Assembly: GCA_028456385.1 (NCBI GenBank)
Contig: JALNQF010000256.1
Coordinates: 1 to 59,377 of the forward strand
Length of the DNA stretch: 59,377 bases
Reading direction: 5' to 3'
From: Ophiosphaerella korrae
Lineage: Eukaryota; Ascomycota; Dothideomycetes; Pleosporales; Phaeosphaeriaceae
Shown one piece after another: positions 12,041 through 23,734 of the stretch. The position numbers and the translations under genes are program-made. Position 1 is the first letter of the stretch; every line of letters begins with the position of its first letter. The notes beneath the pieces are model-generated. The model ran no database searches. It had not been told where the DNA came from and worked only from the letters and a program-made list of their open reading frames with translations.

Positions 12041-15000
12041 CTTTACTAATTTAGTTATTAAGAGAAGTAAAGTATAAGTAGTATATAGTCTAGCTAATAT
12101 AATAGTAGAAAGCTTAACTAAGAAAGGAGCTAAAGTACTTATAAGTAGTTATAAGTTAGATAATATAGTATAGAAGTAAATTAAAGACTATCTAAATAAC
12201 TTAATCTTAAAGAAAGAAAATATAAGATAGTAATTAACGCCTTAGAAACCTAAAATAAAGAACTCTAGAAATATATAAAATAGAATAAAGCTTAAATTAA
12301 AGTAGTTATTAAAAGATAGAATTAAATAAAGATAATTATATAACGCTTAGAGATAAGTATAATAAAGAAACTACTAAAGATACTTATACTTAAGAAGTTT
12401 AATAAAATAAAAGAAAATTTAAGACCTTTTATAGTATTAGTATAACTTTAGACTAATATATAAATACTATACTTTAATAAAGAAGATAAGAAGGTAATAT
12501 ATATTAGAATATACTTTAAAGGAGATATAATAAAATAGTTTAAACCTTACTAGATAGACTATATAATATATAGTTAAATAAACTAGAAAGATAAAATAAA
12601 AGCTATCTTTAGAAGTTATGAATACTTTACTAGATAAATAAGAGTAGTATTTAGAGATATAGATATTACTTAATAAGCTAAAGAAAAGCTTAAGAAGCTT
12701 ATATAGAATAAGAGTATTCTTAAATATATATTATAGTTTAAATAACTATTATAGAATATAGAATAGAATAAACTATATCTAATATTATAGTTTAAACAAA
12801 GACTAAACTTAAAAATATAATATAAAATAATTTATATAGAAAAACCTAGAATACTAGAAGCTCTAAAGTAATAAGTAATATAAATTAATAATAACCTTTA
12901 AGAATAGAAGAAGAATAGATATAGAAGATAATCTAGGAACTAAGACGCTAGAGACTTTATAATCCTTAATACTAATAAGGATAAGAAGAAAAAAAAGAAT
13001 AAAGACTTTATATACTTTAACTATAATAAACTAAGCTACTATATAAAGAACTACTAATTAAAATAAAAGAAGAATATAGTATATTATAAATATAAGAAAC
13101 TAGAATACTTTATAAAAAACTATAGAAGTAAAGATTTTAAGAAAGATAAAGAAACTTAGTTAAAGATAACTAAGAATAAAAAGGAAGTACTAAGAGTATA
13201 AGCTAAACCTTAAGAAAAAGTAGCTAGAAGTAAAGAAATATAATATATAATACTCTACTAGACCTTTTATTATAAGGATAACTACTATATATATCTTTCT
13301 AGTAAGTAGAGAGTAGAATAGTTTTTATAAAAAAATAAAGTAGTAGTAATAAAAGAAAGTAGAATAAAAGTATAGCTAAAAGAAATAGATTATATAATAA
13401 ACCTATAGATAGAAGACTTAGAAGGAGAAGAGCTTTAGATACTATTAATCTAGGCTAAAAGACTAGTACTAAATAAAGAAACTACTATAGCTACTTCTAA
13501 AGAACTATAAGAAAGTAAAAGAAAAGTTAATATAAAAGATATAAAGTATACCTAGTTAAATATATATAGTTATAATAGCTATATAATATTAGATATAGTA
13601 GAATAAAATAAAGATTAGAAGTTTATTTAGAAATACTTACTAGTTATAAGTATAGAGGAAGTATATAAAGACTAGAAAGAATATAATCTTAAGGTAATAA
13701 AGTTTATAATATTCTAATAATAGATAAAATAATATATAGTTATAGTAAGAAGAATACCTATATAAAGAGAATAGTAGTTCTTTATAAGAAAAATATAATA
13801 GATTAATAAAGCCTATATACTATAAATACTAATAGTATACTATATTCTAGTAATAACAAGACCTAGTAAAGATAGATACTAGGAAGGAGACAATAAAAGA
13901 ATAGATCTAGAGTATCTAGTATATACTAAGATATTATAAGTATTATATTTAAATATATATTACTACTTATATAAAGAAGTAATAGTATAAAACTATATAT
14001 AGCTAAAATAAAAAAAAGGATATAACTATATAAAAGTAATCCTAAAAAAAGAAATTAAAGGTTAGGAAGTTATTTAGATACCTAATAAAGAATATATATT
14101 AATTAGACTAAGACCTAAACTATTAAAAGAATATATTAAAGAAAGGCTATAGTATAAATATACTTATAATAAATATCTAAAATATAAGAACTATAAGAAT
14201 AAAGTAAAGTAATAGCTCTAGAAAAATAGATAATTTAAAGAAAGACCTAAGTAAGAAAAACTAGAAAGTATATTAGGCCTATACGTTATAAAAAGTATAA
14301 TTAATAATTAATAGTAGAGCTATAAAGAACTTTATATTAAAAAGATTTATTAAAAATTAAGGAATAAAGTATATAATAAAGAAGTACTCTTAATAACTTA
14401 GTATAATTAAAGGAAAATTATTCTAAAAACTTATTAGGTTTAAGATAGTACCTTCTATATTAAAACTAGAAGAACTAGAAATTAAGAATATAGATATAGA
14501 TATAACAATAATTAATAATAAACAAGATATAATACTAAGTATACTATAGTTATAAATAACTAACCTAAAAATTAATTAAAGAATAAAGAAAATTAGCTAC
14601 TCTAAGAGAAAAATATTAAAAGCTAATATAACTATATATAAAGGATAGTTCTTAGAAGAATATAAGAAATAGGAAAAATAACTTACTAAACCTAATAACT
14701 ATCTTCTAGAATACTAACTATAGGACTTAGTAATAGAACTAGAAAAAGGAAAAGATATAAAATAGAGCCTAGTCTATAGAAAAATAGAAGAAGAATCTAA
14801 GATTAAGTAAGTATTTATATAAAACGTACTTAAAAAAAGATAGATATAAGAATCTAAATCTTTAATAGTATATAAACTTATATTTATAGATAAGAAAGAG
14901 ATAAAAGATAAGTAACTTTATATAGACTTTAGGAAAATAAACGTAATTATAAATAAAAACTAATAACTTTTACTATATATAGATAAAATATAAGATAGAC

Positions 15001-16920
15001 TATAGAGAGCTTAAATCTTTATAAAGCTAGATATTTAAAATATATACTACTAGATTAGAATTAAAAAAGAAGATAAATAGAAAATAGTATTTAGAATATA
15101 ATATAGATTATTTAAATACTTAGTTATACTATTTAGACTAATAAACGCACTAGTAGTATTCTAAAAGAGAATTAATATAGTCTTAAGAAAGTACTTAGAT
15201 ATATTTATATTTATATACCTAGATAATATCTTTATATTTTTAGAATTAGAAGAAGTATATATATAATATATATACAAAGTACTAGAAAAACTAGTAGAAA
15301 GTAAACTATTTCTTAAGATAAGAAAATACAAATTCTATACTAAAGAAATAGATTTTTTTAGGTTTATTATAGAACTAGGAAAAATTAAGATTAACTTAAA
15401 TAAGATTAAAGTAATCTAAGAATAGCTAGTACTAAAGAACTTATAAGAAATATAATAATTTTATAGATTAGTAAACTTTTATAGAAAATTAATAATAAAT
15501 TAGTTTAAACTAATAAAACTATTAATTGTTATATAGTAGCTCTACTCTACTACGCTAAATAAACCTAAAAAGGTAACCGAGTATTTAATAACGTTAAATA
15601 TAGGAGTAGAATAGTATATATTACCTAAAGGCCTTTGCCTTTACTTACGCTTTACGTAGCTATAGCCTACTATAGCCTATAGCGTAACATTAATAAACTT
15701 TATAAAGATAGATATACTATTTAAATAGACTTAGAAATATAATAAAGTATTTAATAAGATTAAGTAAAGATTTATAAAAAACCTAGTTATTAGGATATAT
15801 AACCTAGACTTACTAGTAATAGTAAAAATAGATATATCTAATTTAGTCTATAGAATAGTACTAATACAAGAAGACCTAGATATAAAGTAAAAGTATCTAG
15901 TTAAATACTTCTCTAAGAAAATAAAGCTAGTAGAGCTTAACTACTTAATTTATAATAAAGAGATACTAGTAATCTATAAAGTATTTAAATAATAAAGAGT
16001 ATACTTATAAAAAGTAAAATATTAAATAAAGGTCTATATAGACTATAAAAATCTTATAATATTTATTATAAATAAGGACTTATTATAGTACTTAAGATAC
16101 TACTTTAACTATAATAAAAACAATTAGGTATAACTACTACTTATAGTATAGTTAGTATATAATAGTATAAAGAATATAGTAATAAAAATATTACTTTTCT
16201 TTATAAACTATAGATTTAACCCTAATATATATAGAATACTAAGATCTAAAGTATTTTAGTCTCTAAAAAGAGAAAGTTTTACTAATAGACTTAGAGATAT
16301 ATATAACTAACTAAGATAAGATATAGAATTTCTATATAAGTAAATAGTAAAATACTATAACTAAAAATATATAGAAAGACTCTAATTTAAAGAGAGAGAA
16401 AAAGTATAGTTAATTAAAAAGAATATAAAAAGTAAATAACCTAGTTTAAAATTAGATTATATTAAGATAAAACTATATAAAGTTAAGAAGAAAATTATAC
16501 TAGTTATATTTAAGTTAAAGCTACTAAGTAAAATAAAGATATACCTAATATTCTATATAGTACTACTAGAGAAAGTACTATAAGAAGTAGAACTACTAGT
16601 ATATAAAGTAGATACGTATAGAAAATAAAAAGAATAAGAAGTTAAGAAAATCTTATAATACTAGTTTTATAATAGAAGAAACTACTATTTAATAGAATAG
16701 ATAGGAACTAATAAAAAAAGATAACTATAGAAAAAAATATAGGAACTAGAAGATAACTTTAACTATTCTAAGAAACTAGAAGAGTTCTAAAGTTAAAACT
16801 CTCTAGATTACTTTATAGTAAACTAAGAAAACTAATATTACTACTACTAGATAGAGAGATAATAAGAACACTTAATATAGTAAGAGTAAGAGTAGCCTCT
16901 ACTATAACTTTAAAATCAAG
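12041..16920 (+). pseudogene. Element 3 gag-pol polyprotein remnant
   Basis: Gypsy Gag-Pol remnant on the plus strand. The Gag knuckle remnant is at 13013-13054, with all four ligand positions reading Tyr. The protease motif NSRA- is at 14310-14324, where DSGAT is expected. The reverse transcriptase box YLDN is at 15216-15227. The frame is interrupted by the mini-LTR at 15527-15689. It then loses the end of RNase H and most of the integrase core at a junction near 16090. The chromodomain follows at about 16605-16795. All remaining stops are TAA or TAG. This copy cannot be autonomous. Confidence 0.8.
15527..15689. mobile_element. 163-bp insert with TGTTA...TAACA ends and TTAAT duplication
   Basis: This block interrupts the reverse transcriptase/RNase H linker of element 3. 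It begins TGTTATATAG, ends GCGTAACA, and is flanked by TTAAT at 15522-15526 and 15690-15694. Five-base duplications with TG...CA ends suggest a very short solo LTR or a TRIM-like element. A MITE with 5-bp inverted ends is the alternative. By eye it is more GC-rich and less RIP-mutated than its host, and no second copy is in the window. Confidence 0.75.
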
Positions 16921-17378
16921 TATTATAAGTATAATAGAAGAAATTAAGATAGAACTAATTAGTCTTACTTTAGGTACTAACAAAGTATAAGACAAGTAGA
17001 GTAATAACTTTAATTAGGAAACTACTTATAACTAGGATACGTAGTAGTAATCTATAGTTATATATAAATAGATTAGAGTAATCTATAATAATATATAAAT
17101 AGATTAAAGAAATCTATAGTTATATACTAATAGATTAGTAGTAATCTATACTATTATATAAATAGATTAATATAAGTATATAATTAATAAGATACTTATT
17201 ATTAGGATAGTATTAGTAATCTAATCTCTAACCTAGAACGCTAATACTTAATATTATACATATAAATTATCTATTATTTATAGTTATTACTAATTATAAT
17301 ATAAGCCTTTATTATTACCTTATAATTTACTAATAATAAAAGGATTACTAGGAAGTCGACCCTAGTATACCTATTACA
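16921..17378 (+). repeat. 5' LTR of element 4 (family E')
   Basis: A 458-bp LTR from TATTATAAG to CTATTACA. Its U3 is similar to family E, but its U5 matches the cut LTR at 49590-49994. It is followed by the gag-leader segment conserved in all copies. Confidence 0.8.
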
Positions 17379-19386
17379 CCTTACTAATTTAGTTATTATA
17401 AAGAGTAAAGCGTAAGTAGCGTATAGTCTAGCTAATATAATAGTAGAAAGTTTAACTAAATAAATAGCTAAGGTACCTAAAAGTAGTTATAAATTAGATA
17501 GTACTATATAGGAAATAATTAAAGATTATATAAATAACTTAATCTTAGATAAAGAAGATATAAAGATAGTAATTAATACTTTAGAAACGTAGAATAAAGA
17601 ACTATAAAACTATATAAAGTAGAATAAAGTATAGATTAAAGCTATTATTAAAGGTTAGAACTAGATAGAACTAATTACTTAAAGACTAGAAATAAGTGCA
17701 ATAAAGAAACTACTAAAGATACCTATACTTAAGAAGTTTAATAAAATAAGAGAGAAACTAAAACTCTTTATAGCTTTAGTATAACTCTAGATAGATATAT
17801 AAGTACTATACTTTAATATAGAAGAAATGAAAGTAATATATATTAGAATATACTTTAAAGAAGATATAATAAGATAGTTTAAACTTTACTAGATAGATTA
17901 TATAATATATACTCTAATAACCTAGAAAGATAAAACTAGAGCTATTTTTAGAAGTTATAAATACTTTACTAGGCAAATAAGAGTAGTATTTAGAGATATA
18001 GATATTACTTAATAAGTAGAAAAAAAACTTAAAAGACTTATATAATAAAAGAGTATCTCTAAGTATATATTATAGTTTAAATAACTATTATAAAATATAG
18101 AATAGAATAAATTAGCTCTAATATTATAATTTAAATAAAGATTAAATAAGAAAATCTAATACAAGATAATCTATATAGAGAAACTAAAGATATTAGAAGC
18201 TCTAAAGTAATAAGTAATATAAATTAATAATAATCTTTAAGAATAGAAGAAAAATAAGTATAGTAACTAACTTAGAAACTAAGATATTAAAGACTTTATA
18301 ATCCTTAATACTAATAAAGATAAGAAGAAAAAGAAGAATAAAGATATTACGTACTTTAACTATAGTAAAAAAAGCTACTACGTAAAAGATTACTAATTAT
18401 AAAAGAAGAAAGATATAGTATACTATAAATATAGAAAACTAAGATACTTTATAAAAGATTATAGAAGTAAAGACTATAAAAAAAATAAAGAAGCTTAGTT
18501 AAAGATAACTAAAAGTAAGAAAGAAGTACTAAAAGTATAGGCTAAACCTTAGAAGAAAGTAGCTAAGAGTAAAGAATTATAATATATAATACTCTATTAG
18601 ACTTTTTATTATAGAGACAACTACTATATATATCTTTCTAGTAAGTAGAACGTAAGATAGTTTTTATAGAAGAATAGAGTAGTAGTAATAAAAGAAAAAA
18701 GAATAAAAGTATAGCTAGAAGAAATAACTTACGTAATAGGACTACTAGTAGAAGATCTAGAAGAAGAAAAGCTCTAGACCTTATTAATCTAAGCTAAAAG
18801 ACTAGTATAAGATAAAGAAACTACTATAGCTTTCTCTAAAAGACTATAAAAAAGTAAGAAATAAGTTAGTATAAGAAGTATAGAGTATACCTAGCTAGAT
18901 ATATATAGCTATAATAGCTATATAATAATAGATATAGAGAAATAAAATAAATAATAGAAGTTTATTTAAAAATACTTACTAGTTATAAGTATAGAGAAAG
19001 TATACAAAGACTAAAAAGAACGTAATCTTAAAGAAATAAAGTTTATACTATTTTAAGAATAGATAAAGTAATATATAGTTATAGTAAAAAGAATACCTAT
19101 ATAAAGAGAATAGTAGTACCTTATAAGAAAAACGTAATAGATTAATAAAGCCTATATACTAAGAGTACTAGTAGTATACTATATCTTAATAATAGAAATA
19201 CCTAGAAAAGATAGATACTAAGAAGGAGATAACAAAATAATAAATCTAAAATATCTAGTACACTTTAAAGTATTATAAATATTATACCTAGATAAGAATT
19301 ATATTATATATAAGAACCCTAAAGTAAATAATAGTATATAGCCTATTAGAAGAAAAGGCTATAATTATATAAAAGTAATTCTAGTA
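17379..19386 (+). pseudogene. gag and start of pol of element 4, RIP-inactivated
   Basis: Gypsy Gag remnant reading from the LTR boundary. The knuckle remnant is at 18352-18393, with Tyr codons at all four ligand positions. The linker toward protease follows and ends at 19386, before the protease motif. Premature stops are TAA or TAG. The truncation coincides with the outer edge of B1's LTR, but the sequence on B1's other side belongs to a different family. A simple insertion therefore does not explain this edge. Confidence 0.75.
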
Positions 19387-19617
19387 TATTATAGGCTTAC
19401 TAGGGTTAACTTCCTAATAGCCTTTCTAGTGTTAGTAGATTGTAAGTTAATAGTAAAAGTTTATATTATAATCTATAATAAGCTATAAACAATAGAAGAT
19501 ATTTTGTAACTATCTTTATATTATTGCTTGTAGTTAATAATTAAATTGCTAATACTATCTTAATAATACGCGTCGCTACTAACTATATACTTATCCTAAT
19601 CTATTAATCTATTACTA

Positions 19618-20966
19618 TAGTCACGTTTTAAAAGTTTAGAATACTAAGCCTACTCTACTATATACCTCTAAACGTAATCTTAACTTTAAATTACTATAAC
19701 TATAGCTATATAGCGCTAATTTAGATAAGAAATAGATAGAAATACTTATAGAAAGCTAAATATTTATTAGGAAACACGCAATTATATTATTAGGATAGTA
19801 TTAGTAGGTATAGCGTAGAGCAAAGCTATAGAGTTTTTTAGGTATATATAGCTAGCTATAAGCAAGATTATAAAGAAATAGTACAAAATAGGTAGTGTAA
19901 AAGATAAACCTTGTAGTAGCTATCTACTTATACTATTACTACGCTAGAAGAAGATTATCTATTGTAAGGCTTGCGCGTAGCTAAAGATTAAGTACTTAGA
20001 GCTTACTAAAGCTAAGGTATTTGTAAATATAGATAGGACGCCTTTAAAGCTACCTAGCTATACAACATTATATAGATACCTTAAAAGTACTAGCCTTACT
20101 AATTACTACTATAAAAAGCGACTAAAACTAAAGCCTATCTATACTTAGGAACGCTAGTAGTTCTATTAATAGTACTACTACTTTTAGTAGTACTTACGTA
20201 TATTTAAATTCTCTAATAAGTGCTCTATTTAGAAGGGCTCTAGCTATAACTACAAGTAGTACTTTTAGTTTACGTAGGAGAAATAGAAGCTAGAGATAAT
20301 AACTAAGGTTAACGTCTATTAGCGCCTTGCCTAGATAGTATAAGTATATATATAGCTAGATAAACGAAGTAGACTACGCTATAGTCTACTTATTATTATA
20401 GAGAGAGATAAGTATACACGATAACGTAGCTACTTTAACTAAAGTTATATTAAAGCTCTTTGTAGAGGCTTTCTACCTAACTAGTAGTAGTCTTAGCTTT
20501 TTATATATAATAACGCTTGTATATATATATTACGCGTAATAATAAAATAGATAGCTTAATACTATATTATACTTATAACCTAGCTATCTTACTTACTTAA
20601 CCTTAACCTAATTAAGTACTTCTAGTAGCATCTTAAAAAGATAATATATAGGTACTACCTATAATATAATAACTCTTTATAAGCTAAAGAGGAGTAGGGG
20701 GGCTTTTATAGCGCGTTAAAAGAGTACTAGTAGCGTATACTAGGTACGCTTATACGTAAGCTTATCTTAAGTATACTAAGAAGGATTTAAGCTTATAGGC
20801 GCGCATAAGGCTAGTAGACTAAATATTAATTTAATTCTCTTTAAATATATAAAAAAAAACCAAGTTTCTATATAATTTTAGGTAGTAAGTAGTTATAAAC
20901 AATAAGGCGTTAATTTCGCGTTAGGCGGCCTATGCGAAAATATTCTAAACTTTTAGCCTAGTATAG
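19618..20966 (+). mobile_element. Tc1-type DNA transposon in the LTR of B1
   Basis: A 1,349-bp element flanked by TA (19616-19617 and 20967-20968), the target duplication of the Tc1/mariner superfamily. The uninterrupted LTR copies read through this site with a single TA. The terminal inverted repeats share TAAAAGTTTAGAATA at 19629-19643 and, inverted, at 20941-20955, each exactly 11 bp from its end. The outer 11 bp are poorly matched. It encodes one transposase in one frame and looks less RIP-saturated than the LTR around it, as a later arrival would. Confidence 0.92.
19732..20829 (+). pseudogene. Tc1-like transposase (DD34E), RIP-killed
   Basis: Cut-and-paste transposase of about 365 codons, close to the family's usual length. 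An N-terminal helix-turn-helix part (about 19780-20110) is followed by the DDE catalytic domain. The frame runs from 19771 to the stop at 20827 without an indel; the start is uncertain, perhaps a RIP-changed ATG at 19732. The usual SDECS motif reads SNKCS, with its Asp codon now AAT at 20215. The DNA motif (Asp-Asn-Ala) reads NNA at 20509. The SPDLNPIE motif reads LNLNLIK, with Glu now AAG at 20614. The second and third acids are 35 codons apart, giving DD34E. Each of the three changes fits one TpG to TpA transition. Confidence 0.9.
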
Positions 20967-21166
20967 TACTAAGAATAATAGATTGTAGATTACCTTAATC
21001 TATAATCTATTAACACTAAAAGTCTATAGATTATAGATTACCCTAGGTATCTTAATTATGTATAGTTTCCTAATTAAGTTTATATTCTTTGTGTTTATAA
21101 GAACTTAATCCTTTAGTTATAAGACTAATTAGTTTTATCTATATTTCTCTTATTACTATCGTAATA

Positions 21167-23502
21167 CTATCTCCTCCTCTAGGTAGGTCCTTGTTTATCT
21201 ATCCTAGAGCTAAGGTTATTAACCTACTCTCTTCGTTAATTTCTAGTTCCTTATTACTCCCTATAGTTACCTCTTCTATACGTTGTTAATATCTTCTTAC
21301 TAATTGCGTGTTACGTAATAGTATTAAAATATTTCTTTATTCTTATTATACTTCTTCTAAGTTAAATCCTAAGTACTCTCTTTATATAGTTTCTACAAAT
21401 AATAGTAGAGCTTATAAGGCGTATATCTATATAAATATTTATAGTTCCTATAATATATTTAGTATCTCTTTTATAGAGTATATGTTTATTATACTTATTT
21501 TTATATCTAGGCTTAATAATAATAAAGAGAGCTATTAACTAGGCTTAAGAGAAATTACTATCTTAAATTATAGAGGCTAAAGCTAAGTATAAGTAGATCT
21601 AGGAGCTTATATAGAGTAAGCTAGTAGAGAATTAAGCTTATCTCTCTTATCTTTATAAGATAAAGGCGCTAAATAATAAGAAATTAGCTATATAGTTAGT
21701 AGCTCTAGAAGCTAAGCTAGACTTAGATAAAGTATTTAGTGTTGCTATAGTAGGTCCTACATTAGGCGCTCCTATTACCTCTCTATCTAGTAATAGTAAT
21801 ATTAGTTCTCTTAGTTTACTACTAGGTGTTCTAGAGGGTTTTAACTTTAGAAGTCCTCTAGTTTCTTAGAGTAGTTAAGATTATCCTCTAGTTTCTATAT
21901 TTCTTCCTATAGTTGTCTTTTTTCGTCTATACCTATCTATTTTACTAGATAGTAGTTCCTACTATTATAGAACTAGTATACTAGGATTTCTTTAACTTCT
22001 TATTCTTCTTATTCTCTATACGTATCTACTTTATATACTAGTAGTTCTACGTTTTATAGTACTATCTTAAGTAGTACTACGTAGAAGGTTAAGTATATCC
22101 TTATTTTATTTAGTAGTTTTAGTTTAAATATAACTAGCGTAACTTCTTTCTTAATTTTATATAGTCCTATCTTAACGTAGTCTAATTTTAAGCTTAGTCT
22201 CTTGCTCTTAATGTTTTTCTATACTAACTATACTTTTTCTCCTTTTCTAAATTAGGGTCCCTCTTAATATTTCTTGTTATAGTACTTTACTATTTAATTA
22301 TATAAGAATTCTATATCCTATCTTAATTACTTGTATATATCTTTAAGTCTATTAGTAAAGTTTTCTCCTCTTAGAGACTAAGATATCTCTAGTCTTAGTA
22401 TTCTATATATACTAGGGTTAAATCTATAGTTTATAAAGAAAGGTAATACTTCTATTATCTTATTCTTTACGCTATTGTATACTAACTATACTATAAGTAG
22501 TAACTATACCTAATTATTCTAGTTATAGTTAAGGTAGTATCTTAGGTACTATTCTACTATTTAGTTTATTCTTTCTAATTATCTATCTATTTATAGGTAG
22601 TATGTAGTAGATATTATATATTTAATTCCTAATTATACTATTATCGTTCCTTATAGTTTTAATATAAATCTTACGTCTCTATCTATAATAATCTTATCTA
22701 GTAGTCTATATTAGCTAATTATAGTTCCTAGAACTTAGTGTACTATAACTTCTATTCTACTTTTCTCTTTATATAGTCTAAAGTATAAGTACTTTGTAAG
22801 TTTATTTACTATTATTAGGATTCTATTATACTTAACTCCTAATATTAAGTCTTTTAACTTAGGTAGTTTTATAATAAAATCTATTATAATAACTCTCTAT
22901 AGTTATTCTAGTACTTCTACTAGTTATAGCTTCTTATATAGTATATACTTACTATACTTATTCTTTTAGTATTCTATATAATCTTGTAGTACTTCTATTA
23001 CTAGTTATCTTACTCTTAGGATATAGTAATCTCTTAGTAGTCTATCTAGTATTTTGTTAATTCCTTAATATCTATATACTAGTAGTTTATAGAACTATTG
23101 TATAAATTCTCTTTATATTTTTCCTAGAATGTACGTTCTTCTATAGGCTTTTACAAGACTTTCTTTAATCTTAAGTTTTTTTATCTCTTTAAAGGCTTTT
23201 CTTATTTCTTCCTAAATCTATTTATCTAGCTCGCTACTCTTTCTTTTAAGTATTATAGCTTTTTAAGTGTATTTAGGACTAAATATCTTTCTTTGTTTTT
23301 AACTAAAACTATACTAGTAGCGCTTACTTCTTTCTATAAGTCTAGTCTTCTACTAAGAGTATCTATAAATTAGTTATCTTTCCTTTTTATATATATAATT
23401 TCTATATTAAATATTAATAGGAATTCCTACTATCTTATATATTATTATATTAGTTCTTTGTTTAGTATAAATCTTATAAGATTCCTATAGTTTATATAGA
23501 CC
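21167..23502 (-). pseudogene. 3' half of B1 pol: integrase, chromodomain, C-terminal extension
   Basis: Minus-strand pol remnant. Adjacent to the LTR lies the post-chromodomain extension (21167-21850), then the chromodomain (about 21855-22050), the integrase with its zinc-binding N-terminal part and DDE core (about 22060-23230), and the start of RNase H. The gene is interrupted at 23502 by element A2 and continues at 30545. The duplicated AGACC at the junctions allows the two parts to be placed exactly. Stops are TAA or TAG. A 76-codon plus-strand ORF at 21308-21538 is a shadow of the extension, not a gene. Confidence 0.8.
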
Positions 23503-23659
23503 TATTATAGGCGTAATAGAAGAAATCGAGATAGAACTAATTAGTCCTAGTCTAGGCGCTAACGAAGTATAGGACGAGCAGGGTAACGACTTTAATTAAG
23601 AAACTACGCATAATTAGGATACCTAGAGTAATCTATAATCTATAGACTCTTAGCAGTAG

Positions 23660-23690
23660 TAGATTATAGATTAAGCTAATCTATAATCTA
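23660..23690. repeat. Perfect 14-bp hairpin in the family A LTR
   Basis: TAGATTATAGATTA, a 3-bp loop AGC, then TAATCTATAATCTA: a perfect inverted repeat. Further copies of the same 14-mer lie at 23629-23642 (inverted relative to 23660) and 23707-23720 (direct, 47 bp apart from 23660). The array recurs in the family A and B LTRs and may be a protein-binding or cruciform-forming site upstream of the promoter. Confidence 0.85.
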
Positions 23691-23727
23691 TTAATCTTAG
23701 CAAATATAGATTATAGATTATAGCAAG

Positions 23728-23734
23728 TATATAG
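23728..23734 (+). promoter_or_regulatory. Candidate TATA element of the LTR promoter
   Basis: TATATAG directly follows the inverted-repeat array. About 14 bp downstream is the block GTATTATTAGGATAGTATT (from about 23748), the best-conserved part of all LTR families here. Position and conservation suggest the core promoter and transcript start of the element. This is inference from position alone. Confidence 0.4.

Larger units (their letters stand above)
11579..16920 (+). mobile_element. Element 3: 3'-truncated family E Ty3/gypsy chromovirus
   Basis: Plus-strand element with a 5' LTR, gag, protease, reverse transcriptase, part of RNase H, the C-terminal part of integrase, a chromodomain and the first 125 bp of the post-chromodomain extension. 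It is cut at 16920 by the LTR of element 4. It carries a 163-bp mini-LTR-like insert (15527-15689). Near 16090 about 0.9 kb is missing relative to A2, from the end of RNase H through most of the integrase core. Confidence 0.85.
16921..19386 (+). mobile_element. Element 4: truncated family E' element (LTR plus gag)
   Basis: Plus-strand LTR (16921-17378) followed directly by gag, ending abruptly at 19386 where the minus-strand LTR of element B1 begins. It interrupts the 3' extension of element 3. Its U5 is clearly different from that of element 3, so I treat it as a separate subfamily rather than element 3's own 3' LTR. Confidence 0.75.
19387..21166 (-). repeat. 3' LTR of B1 (family B), split by a Tc1 transposon
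   Basis: The LTR pieces are 19387-19617 and 20967-21166. Without the 1,349-bp transposon and one TA they total 429 bp, matching the 430-bp 5' LTR at 34371-34800. U3 agrees with that LTR, but the U5 third differs: D-like here, A-like there. Confidence 0.85.

Noticed and set aside
16813..16995. 60-codon minus-strand ORF, rich in Ile, Leu and Ser
   Set aside because: It crosses the junction between element 3's extension and element 4's LTR, so it cannot be an inherited gene. Its hydrophobic composition comes from TA-rich sequence.
16921..17378. LTR as the 3' LTR of element 3
   Set aside because: Its U5 differs strongly from element 3's 5' LTR, the extension before it is cut without a polypurine tract, and gag follows directly. 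It is therefore the 5' LTR of another element.
21308..21538. 76-codon plus-strand ORF
   Set aside because: Same antisense shadow of the B1 extension. The pol frame has protein-level conservation between families and is in phase with gag-pol, so the sense reading is preferred. An antisense gene is not fully excluded, because an antisense Lys/Ala-rich frame is also conserved.
23629..23720. CRISPR-like short repeats
   Set aside because: The repeats alternate in orientation, have no uniform spacers and lie in LTRs of a eukaryotic retrotransposon.
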